Assembly (NCBI RefSeq): GCF_035046485.1
Contig: NC_085138.1
Coordinates: forward strand, 60,245,254 to 60,309,253
Direction of reading: 5' to 3'
Source: Aedes albopictus
Lineage: Eukaryota > Arthropoda > Insecta > Diptera > Culicidae
DNA length: 64,000 nt
The notes under the pieces were generated by a model. That model was not told where the DNA came from, did no database searches, and worked only from the letters and a program-made list of their open reading frames with translations. Numbering within the stretch: position 1 is the stretch's first letter; each line of letters begins with the position of its first letter. The translations under genes and the position numbers were made by a program. Positions 56,385-64,000 of the stretch are shown here, one piece after another.

Positions 56385-57070
56385 CAAATGATCCAACATT
56401 TCAATATTCCAAAGAAGCATATCAAAAAACCATAAAGCAGTCATTTGGATCCACGAAACATTGCCGAATCTTTTCGTCAAATTTAGCAATAAAAAAAATC
56501 CTGAATTTCATTAATTGCGCTATAAAATACCTGAAACGATTCATAGAATGATCCATGAAAAATAGGAAACGATCCATAAAAAAAAATTAAAATGATCCAT
56601 AGAAAATAGAAAAATGATCCATAGAAACTTGGACAGCGATCCATAAAACATAAGAAACGTCCAATAAAATTTTGGAAACGATCTATATTTTTTTTATATC
56701 CATAAAATATGGTTCCAATAAAACCGTGAACGACTTTTTCGTAAAATTTTCACTGGATTATGGATCAATTTCTATGATTTATGGATCGTTCTCATATTTT
56801 CTAAGGATCATTTTTCATATTTTATGAATCCCTTTAAAATTTTCTTCGGATAGTTTTTCTATTTTCTATGGATCATTTTCAGTTTTTTAAGGATCGTTTC
56901 CTATTTTTCATGGATCATTCTATGCATCATTCTATGGATTGTTTCAGCCATTTTATTGTGTGAATCATGGAGTTCAGGATTCAGGAGGACAATGTTTCAT
57001 GGACCCAAATGACTGCTTTATAGTGTTCAGGTATGCTACCATGGAATATTGAAAAGTTATCAATGGATAA
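56385..57070. repeat. ~690-bp foldback rich in ATGATCCATGAAAA
   Basis: The left arm (about 56390-56640) and right arm (about 56800-57066) are complementary with mismatches. Shared landmarks are TTTCAATATTCC, TAAAGCAGTCATTTGG, GAAACATTG, AGAATGATCCATGAAAAAT and GGAAACGATCC. Inside, GATCCATARAAA units repeat every 20-30 bp. Transcription would give a long hairpin. No transposon ends or target duplication were found. Confidence 0.65.
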
Positions 57071-57079
57071 TTTTTAAAG

Positions 57080-57487
57080 TTTTACGGGGCAAACATTCTG
57101 CTGCCAATTTAAAAAAAAATAGTTGACTTTTTTATGAAGAAGCTTCAGTATACATTTTTAAGTAAATTCTGTGTTACTATTTCAGATGCGTTAAAGGTGA
57201 AAATTTTTGATGTTTTTTTACGAAATGTAGAATAATTATTTATAAAGATAATTGTAGATAACTTCAGATCCAGACAACTGAGAGATCTACATCTCAGGTA
57301 TGAGTAGAAAAGTTGAGTGTTTGGGAGATCTAATCTCATCAGCATCCCTTACTCGCATGAGCCTTAAATAGACGATTAAGTAAAAAAAAATCCTTACTCA
57401 AGTTTTAAACGATGGTTTCTAGTGATATTTTTGAACATATTCTACGTAAGAAGATTATTAAATGCATTTTTATTTAAACTAAAAGAA
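57080..57487. other. AT-rich DNA, nothing recognised
   Basis: No feature seen. Confidence 0.35.
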
Positions 57488-57700
57488 CGTGGAGCCTCGT
57501 AGCCGTGCGGTTAGGGTCACCAAGCTTATAATCGCACCATGCTATGGGGTGAGGGTTCGATACCCGCTTCGGGCGTTGAAACTTTTCGTGAGAATAGTTT
57601 CTTCCCCGTTTCCACTGGTGCATGCTCCGTTGTCCGTTGTCTAATGTTAAGTTTAAAACAGTATGTACAGCCGAAAGCTGAAGACGTTGTCCGTGGCATT
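57488..57700 (+). mobile_element. tRNA-derived SINE, near full length
   Basis: Head GAGCCTCGTAGCCGTGCGG, B-box GAGGGTTCGATACCCGC, body AACTTTTCGTGAGAATAG and CCACTGGTGCATGC. The 3' part has CAGCCGAAAGCTGAAGACG. Same family as 5460-5665 and 15168-15380. Confidence 0.7.
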
Positions 57701-58660
57701 TTTTAAAAGAAAAACAAATAGCAATAATAAAAAGCTTAATGATGTTTTGCCTTATTTTCTCAAATATTTTTATTTTTGGATAATTTTCTCCATAATATTT
57801 TCCATATTTCAAGAGTATATTTCCGAAAAAAAATAACACAACTTGACTGAAATCGAGAGAAATTTTCTCTCTCTTTCCAAGAAAAATATAGTTGCAAAAT
57901 TTAGAATTGTATCATACGCAATCATAGTTTCTCTTGGACTTGGACTAAATTCCTGAAAAGTTGTTAGACAATTCGTTGATTCAGTTTTTGACTGATATCC
58001 AGAATTAATATCAAATATGATCAATGTTATCCTGTCAGAATTTCATAAAGGATACTATTCGAGAGAAGGTTTTGGGTTTATTTCAGTAAAACAAAATAAC
58101 TCAAGAATTTTCTATCTACCTCTTGACGACTTTTAAAGAAATGATAGATTATTTTGTTTGGCATCCTTTTTTTAGTCGGCAGGGACATCTTGAAAATGTT
58201 CAGGTGAATCTCTAGGAGAAATTTTACTGTTCTATTTAAAAGAAAACCTTGGAAGTTAGTTAAAGCTAGGAATTGAGAGATAAAAAAATAGTTCTTCCCA
58301 ATGAGAACAACAAATGTTGTTTTGTTAGAAAATCCAAGAGTTCTGGAGAGCCAAAGTTGAGCCATTTGTATGGAAATTTCACCTTTTTTGCGCTCCCTCC
58401 CGAAAGGGATAGAGGAAACTAATTCTAGAAGTTGCTTCTATATACCACTTGAAAGGCGCTTTTGAGAGATTTTTTCGGAGAAACATTATTACCTATTGGT
58501 TCAAGAACTATCTGTTAGTCCTTAGGAAATCCATAACTATAGACACTTATAGTAGCATGCTTCTCAAATTATCTTTGAATATTTTTAAAAAATCGCACAC
58601 CACGATTCAAACCTGTTCCAGCTTCACCTAACTGTTCGATATAAAAAATCGATGATAGCA
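57701..58660. other. AT-rich DNA, nothing recognised
   Basis: Short frames only. A faint AGGAGAAATTTTAC phrase recalls the 12-bp array but is isolated. Confidence 0.3.
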
Positions 58661-59370
58661 CCTTGTTCACACTTGTACTGACCATGACGGTCGACAGCAT
58701 TCTCGGTAATAATGAGCGTGGGTCGTGCTCAAACAATTCCGCCCTTTTGCCCCTTTGTGCCTACTTCAACCTGAATCCCTAGCACCAAACGCCGAGACGA
58801 ACGCGCAAAGCATAATCGATTTCACACAGGCCATCAACAAAACACATGATAGGAGGTGAAATGTGGAAATCGCCAACCGCACTTCCGCGCCCAACCCACC
58901 CAGAGTCGACAGGGGTCACTGCATAGAGTCCCGGTCGGTCCGTTCCAACATCGTGGATAAGTATTAACCTGCATCGTCACTCACTTGTTTTCCGAATTAA
59001 TCGAGCAAAGAAATGTGGGTGATAATTAATTCCTTCCAACTTGGCGCGGTGCGGTCATCGCGGTAAATCGTCGTAACTCAAGAATTAATCCTTAGGAAGC
59101 AGCTTTCTTCACTGAACCAGATTCGTACCGACGACGACGACGAGGACGACGACGAAGGCAATAAAACAATACTGGCTCAAGGTTAATTGTTACAAATCGC
59201 CGCCCAGATTGGTATCGCGACGACTACGACGGAAAGTGGGTGTTGGCAGCCACCAGGTCGCGGCCACTTCTGATTTGAATAGGAAAATTTCCTCGAAACA
59301 ATGCAGCGAAACAGGCTGCCCTCGGCTTGGTAGAGTTTCCCTTTCTTCAATCAAATCACGCATAGCTGTA
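58661..59370. other. GC-richer unique island with homeodomain-type sites
   Basis: Unique sequence with GAATTAATCGAGC and GATAATTAATTCC near 58996-59033 and a GACGACGACGACGAGG microsatellite near 59130-59156. The frame 59209-59424 runs into a SINE head and is not credible. Candidate regulatory or conserved non-coding DNA. Confidence 0.35.
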
Positions 59371-59378
59371 TTGTTTAG

Positions 59379-59445
59379 GGGTTTACTTAGCTCAGTTGGT
59401 AAACATGCCGGAATACTACCATGAAGATGGCTGGGTTCGAATTCT
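59379..59445 (+). mobile_element. tRNA-like SINE head
   Basis: TTTACTTAGCTCAGTTGG and the B-box GCTGGGTTCGAATTC stand about 45 bp apart. The 3' acceptor does not pair, so it is not a tRNA gene. Confidence 0.55.
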
Positions 59446-60190
59446 TTCTTACAAGGGGTCCGAAGAATATAACTGAGAAATGGGTTCTAAACCACAAAAA
59501 AGAAGAATTTTCGAACGGAACCTTCAACCGAAAATAATTCCATTCATCTGAGTCGTCATCCCACTGTTTCATTATTCTATGTAGGTACCGACTTCAACAT
59601 GATTCTTGGCTGAAGATTATGGAGAAACGCACCTTCCCCACAGTTGGACGTTGTCGTCCACTTTCTCGTTGACGTTGACGACTACGACGACGATGATGGT
59701 TGCTCATTAACATGTTTCTTCGTCGCCGACATTTGGAATTCGTTCTATCCGAATCGGGCCCAGGCATGGGCTACCAAAATTAAACTGGGCTCCAGAGGAA
59801 ATAGACACAAGGTCAACACTGCTGCTAACTGTGTAGACCGAAATGGGTAGCCAAAGGCGGTCACTTGGCTGAAAATGACGAACAGGGGCACTATACAATG
59901 TTGTTCGAAATCAGACGAAGGACACATGCGTATGACTTGACCCGACGCCCGGTATGAATTACGATTGGCTGTGTGGAAGAACGTAGTCTGGGAATTGTTC
60001 AGTGGGGCATCGCGTTAGGCGGAGACTAATCGATACGATACATTTGATTGGGATCTAAATTGATTCATGGATTCCGTTGAACCGAGGGATAACAAATAAA
60101 AGAATAACACTTGACATAATGTAATCCAAAGATTGAAGAAGATTATATTGTATTTAGCAAGACCATGCTGATTGTTGATCTAATGACTAC
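59446..60190. other. Unique DNA, mixed composition
   Basis: Short overlapping frames at 59644-59927, with a GACGACTACGACGACGATG run near 59678-59698. Nothing recognised. Confidence 0.3.
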
Positions 60191-60194
60191 GATG

Positions 60195-60226
60195 GTTTTG
60201 AACCCAGATGGTTCTGGGTTCAAAAC
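60195..60226. repeat. Perfect 13-bp stem-loop
   Basis: GTTTTGAACCCAG, a 6-base loop, then its exact complement. It could be a B-box-like palindrome from a SINE remnant (TGGGTTCAAAA). Confidence 0.7.
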
Positions 60227-60229
60227 TTG

Positions 60230-61180
60230 GCCCAACTTTGTATTCGATAATCATTTTTCCATTCCATACTGCTTAGTTACAAGTCTCACCTCAATCACGA
60301 GCAAAAACATAATTGATCTCGAATAAAGTCATAAAACGTTTTGCTTGTACCAGTGCCAACGAGCTGTAATCTGGACCAACAGTCAGTGTAACCCAGTGCA
60401 TCATGCTCATCAATCTCGATTTTATGATGCCTCATGTCCACATCCCTAAAAGACTCCGTTGATCCTGAGCCAACAGATGACCCATAACAGAAAACCACAT
60501 ATCCCACCCAGGGCACAGCTGTTCGCTCCCAAAACCTATAAGCAAAATAAATATGCTGATTGAGGACGATAAAATCCCCTACAATCTAGCGGGGTGATAT
60601 TGGACAAGCCATCCAATAAATTTCCCCCAAACAAATCTCTCACACCGACAGAAGGACGTCAACGGACACTCTTCTAGTGCTGGTACATAACCGCACTGCA
60701 TCAGACGTCGCCATATGTAGGGGATGGACGTGCGCCAGATTGCGCGCGCGACCTAATCGATATAATTAATTCATAATTTCTGAACACGTTGACACCATCG
60801 AGCACCAAGGTAAGAGCCGACAATCGACAACTTTCGTTGTGCATGCATATACCTATGTACTGTAATCTGCCAAGAAAGGGAGGTCATGTGCATCATCATC
60901 TTCATTCAACGGGGCAGCGATATGCACAGCACGTTCCACGTTCCCAACAAACGGGGGCAAACGAGCTCAAGGTCAGCACCTGCACAACACAACCAACAAC
61001 GGTGCTTCCCAGCATCGCCGTCATCGTCATCATCGAACGAAACTCTGCTTTCTTCGGATAGTGACCCGAGTAGGAAGGGAAGGCAAATTACGAACGAAAA
61101 AAAAACAGTTTTCGGAATGCCATAGTAATAATTTTTTTGTTCTTCAATTGCAGCACATCTTGATCGAAACCAAAAACAAA
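60230..61180. other. Unique island with homeodomain-type cluster
   Basis: ATCGATATAATTAATTC near 60756-60772 follows a GCGCGCGCG run. The minus frame 60295-60516 is open upstream to a TTGCTTATAG acceptor-like site near 60538, but it matches no family. The frames at 60789-61190 overlap on both strands. Confidence 0.3.
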
Positions 61181-61189
61181 AATATAGCA

Positions 61190-62770
61190 CAAATCCATCT
61201 ACAGCCTTTTGCTGAAAACTTCAATCCTTTAGGATGCATTGCGGGAACCCTAGAGTGTCATATTGAAAGATAAAACCTATCTAGATCAGTTACAGCTGAT
61301 CTAGATGAAAATTAAATACATGAAACTGCTTTACGAATCAATCTAAAATACTGGATGCATATCAGAAACACAGGAGTGTTATATTAAAGATAAAACCTAC
61401 CTAGGTTAGTTAGAGCAGACCTAGATCTAAATTAAATATACAAATCTGCATTACGAATCAATCTAGATCACTTTGCTGGAAACTTCAACTCTCTAGAAGG
61501 CGCATCGAGAGCATTAGAGTCTCATATTGCAAGATAAAACTTATCTAGATCAATTATAGCAGATCTAGAACCAAACCAAAGATATAAAGATACAGGGGAT
61601 GGCCAAAATGTTTGGGATAGGCAACTTTTTTTCTCCCACAAAAAAATTCAACATACTCTAACTTTTCATAGAATGCATCAAAAAATCTCAAATTTTGACT
61701 GTTTGTCAACCTATTATATGTGCATCATTGGTACAAATTTGGACTCGATTGATTTATTTTTCGCGAAGTTAGAACCGTTTGGGTGAAACACTATTTTTTA
61801 GACAACTAATTTTTGAACTGTCATATCTCGAAAACCAGTGAAGCGAATTGAATGATTTTTTCAACAATTATCAACAATATATTGATACTTAATATGACGT
61901 AATAAAATGTAATATTTTCTCACGACGAATTAAGTTATACCGGGTTGAAATTTTTACCCATATAGAGGATATATAAGTCAAATTTACAATACCACACAAA
62001 AATGATTAAATGTGTCCTTCCTTCAATTTAAATGGGCTCTAATATATCTGATTAGAGATAATTTGAGAACAGAAGTGGAAAATCTTTAAATATCAACACT
62101 AAAATTTATTGACATTGATGTAAAAAAAATACATTTTTTCAAGAATAATCCAAAAAGTTTTAATCCATGATAACTTTTTTCAATGTTTGAAAAGTACCTA
62201 TGTTTTAATAGTTTGTGAAGCATTTACACATTGTTAGTGTACGTTCAAAATTTCATTCAATTCGGTTCACTGGTTTCCGAGATATGACAGCTCAAAAATG
62301 AGTTGTCTGAAAAATAGTGTTTTACCCGAACGGTTCTAACTTTGCGAAATATTAATCAATCGAGCCCAAATTTGTACCAATGATGCACATATAATAGGTT
62401 GACAAACAGTCAAAATTTGAGATTTTTTGATGCACTCTATGAAAAGTTATAGCATGTTGAACGTTTTTGTGAGAGAAAAAAAAGTTGCATATCCCAAACA
62501 TTTTGGCCATCCCCTGTAGTACAAACTAATCTAAAGAACTTTGCTGAGGTCTTCAACCTTCTAGGATGCATAACGAGAACTTAAGATTGAAAGTTTATAC
62601 TTATCTAGATCAGCTATTGCAGATATCGAACGAAATCAAAGACAAGTGTAGCACTAGTCAATCTAGATCGCTTTGATGAAGGCTCTAGGATGCATATCGA
62701 GAACACTGGAGGGTTATATTGAAAGATAAAACTTATCTAGATCAGTTACGCCAGATTGATCTAGTTCAAC
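61190..62770 (+). repeat. ~125-145-bp tandem repeat, about five units
   Basis: Units are marked by AGGATGCATNNCGAGAAC, AAGATAAAACYTATCTAGAT and CAGATCTAGA. The markers stand near 61230, 61352, 61495, 62562 and 62687. Removing the 924-bp MITE restores a spacing of about 125-145 bp. Confidence 0.7.
61593..62516. mobile_element. 924-bp TA-flanked MITE, copy 2
   Basis: It has the same ends as 21052-21960 (CAGGGGATGGCCAAAATG), flanked by TA. It is about 90 percent like copy 1 by eye, with an extra segment near the left third. It splits the tandem array, so it inserted after the array formed. Confidence 0.85.
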
Positions 62771-63110
62771 CAAGACATGCTTAGCAAGATCAATGGAGCG
62801 CTTATACGTCGAGAGCTGCATTTGTTTGCACCTAGAAATGATCAAGATAATTACGCAGATTTCTGATCACTGTATTCCGTGATAACTTGGTATTTAGAAA
62901 ATATTGGTTTTAAGAAAATCCCTCCGATATAATATACTCTATGATTTTAACTACACAGTTTGAAATTGTTACATCGATTTCGCTGTAACAAAATGACCAC
63001 CATCGCTTTCAACAAATTCTCCATCGGTAAGGAGCTTGTTCACAACTTTGCGTGCAAGAAATTCTTTTGTGTAAAATCGAAGGAAATTAAATAGAAATAG
63101 GGTGACAAAG
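62771..63110. other. AT-rich DNA, nothing recognised
   Basis: No feature seen. Confidence 0.35.
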
Positions 63111-63281
63111 GGTATTAACGGCAGGTTTGTTCTCTTCGTCATGGGGGGTTTTTGTGGGCCAAATTGTCTGGAATTTGGGCATATAACTCAGCTTGGTTGG
63201 GAAGGATTTAAGGCCAACTTTGAGATCAACAGGTTTCAAAAAATCCCCCATGACGAAGAGAACAAAACTGCCGAAAATACG
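63111..63281. mobile_element. ~170-bp foldback MITE
   Basis: The arm at 63119-63153 (CGGCAGGTTTGTTCTCTTCG, then TCATGGGGGG) is complementary to 63238-63273 with one to two mismatches. Frames on both strands here share the residue string FVLFVMG because the arms are inverted copies. They are not genes. Confidence 0.7.
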
Positions 63282-63284
63282 ATA

Positions 63285-63690
63285 AGTTCCCAAATTAACG
63301 TTTTAATATTTACGTTAGTTTTCAGAATTTCTTCCTGTGTAAGACATTATTTTGTAGAAATTTCATAGCAAGATAAATAAATTTATTCCAGACTTACTTC
63401 CGAAGACTATTACAAAATATATCCTGAATCTTTATCAAAAAATTCTACAACTGAGTACCTCTAAATGGAGCTTTAACAGCTTAGCCTTATTATTATAACT
63501 TATTCTTTCTCTTTGAACTATTTTTAGCTAGCTCCGGAAGTTTCACAAATAAAAATCTCCAGAAATTTCTTAAAGAATTCTATCATACAGCTTCCACAAA
63601 TTTCATTACCAAAGATTTATCAGCTGTCCTTGAATATTTTTTTTTTCTGGAATAACTAAACAAATTCTTTTCGCAAGTTATCGAGATAAT
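63285..63690. other. AT-rich DNA with traces of 12-bp repeat
   Basis: TCCAGAAATTTC, TTAAAGAATTC and similar phrases occur near 63560-63610. Nothing else is seen. Confidence 0.3.
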
Positions 63691-63693
63691 AGT

Positions 63694-64000
63694 AGGGGAG
63701 ACTGGGGAGACTTGATCCCTTTTTCTTAATTTGCCTATAACTTCAAGAAAAACACAAAACTTGATTCGTTTTTCGTACAGAATGGAAGGTTAACATCTAT
63801 TGCAAGTTTATACCCAACAGAAGGACTTTAAATTATTGTTAAAGCTTTCAAAACAGTGTTTTTATGGAGGCATGTCTTATGATGTATTTTTCAAAAATGG
63901 GCCACAATTGATCCCCTTTTGAGCACATGGTTAATTTAAAGGGAAAATAACTCCAGAAGCTTCCTTATCATTTTCATTTCAAGTTTTCTTGTATTTTTGA
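63694..64000 (+). mobile_element. Partial TIR element at window edge
   Basis: TAGGGGAGACTGGGGAGAC followed by TTGATCCC, and a second TTGATCCCC near 63909, resembles the left end of the G-rich-terminus elements at 17104 and 40934. The other end lies outside the window, so this cannot be confirmed here. Confidence 0.4.

Noticed and set aside
60295..60538. Host exon with TTGCTTATAG acceptor and GTGAGA donor-like site
   Set aside because: The stop codon precedes the donor in the only open frame, no family is recognised and no neighbouring exon is visible.
1..64000. Endogenous viral sequence (flavivirus, rhabdovirus or retrovirus type)
   Set aside because: No frame shows polymerase, nucleoprotein, glycoprotein or gag-pol motifs, and no LTR pair was found.
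1..64000. CRISPR array or bacterial operon
   Set aside because: Tandem repeats here have no regular unique spacers, there are no cas-like frames, and the sequence is eukaryotic in character.

Overview
The window looks like euchromatin of a culicine mosquito, most likely Aedes. The basis is the AT-rich base composition, the density of short tRNA-headed SINEs (including a Feilai-type copy ending in a GAA run), the many TA- and TTAA-flanked MITEs, and the absence of compact gene structure. No bacterial, viral or organellar gene was seen. I cannot support a single host protein-coding exon. Every longer open frame lies in a repeat, in an inverted repeat, or in a GC-richer island where stops are rare by chance. 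The window reads as a large intron or intergenic region filled with nested transposable elements.

Layout. 1-8190: unique DNA, an array of a degenerate 12-bp repeat (1285-2990), SINEs, a TA-flanked 934-bp terminal-inverted-repeat (TIR) element (3297-4230), AT-rich filler, and a GC-richer island with a perfect 24-bp palindrome. 8194-11471: three elements, ending with a 2.75-kb TTAA-flanked element that carries two opposed arrays of a ~143-bp satellite, itself invaded by a SINE and a hairpin MITE. 12.5-16.4 kb: more 12-bp repeat with a MITE and a SINE. 16.4-25.3 kb: several TIR elements, two unique islands, a Feilai-type SINE, and a GC-rich variant of the 12-bp repeat. 25.3-32 kb: a TCACT-rich array, two tandem copies of a 0.68-kb MITE, islands, and a poly(T) with duplicated flanks. 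32-37 kb: the largest 12-bp array, switching strand twice. 37.4-49 kb: a pogo-like MITE, an inverted SINE pair, a foldback with Penelope/hammerhead-like arms, and a 1.75-kb retro-insertion with a 20-bp target duplication and an extreme GTC:GAC skew. 49.4-53.6 kb: an island, then the main discovery, then a second Penelope-like foldback. 54-64 kb: SINEs, a 0.7-kb foldback, islands with homeodomain-type sites, a ~125-145-bp tandem array split by a MITE, and a partial element at the edge.

Main discovery. Positions 49995-51788 form a non-autonomous element. Both ends start with CACAGTG, the consensus heptamer of V(D)J recombination signals, and both carry the same ACAAAACCT nonamer-like motif. The spacer is exactly 23 bp at one end and exactly 12 bp at the other, and the element is flanked by a perfect 5-bp CGACG duplication. 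This is a Transib-type transposon whose ends mimic a 23-RSS/12-RSS pair.

The elements do not form a pathway. What links them is transposition. TA-flanked (mariner/pogo type), TTAA-flanked (piggyBac type) and Transib-type elements would be moved by transposases encoded elsewhere, and SINEs and the retro-insertion by LINE machinery. All family names come from termini, target duplications and motif memory, not from a database search.
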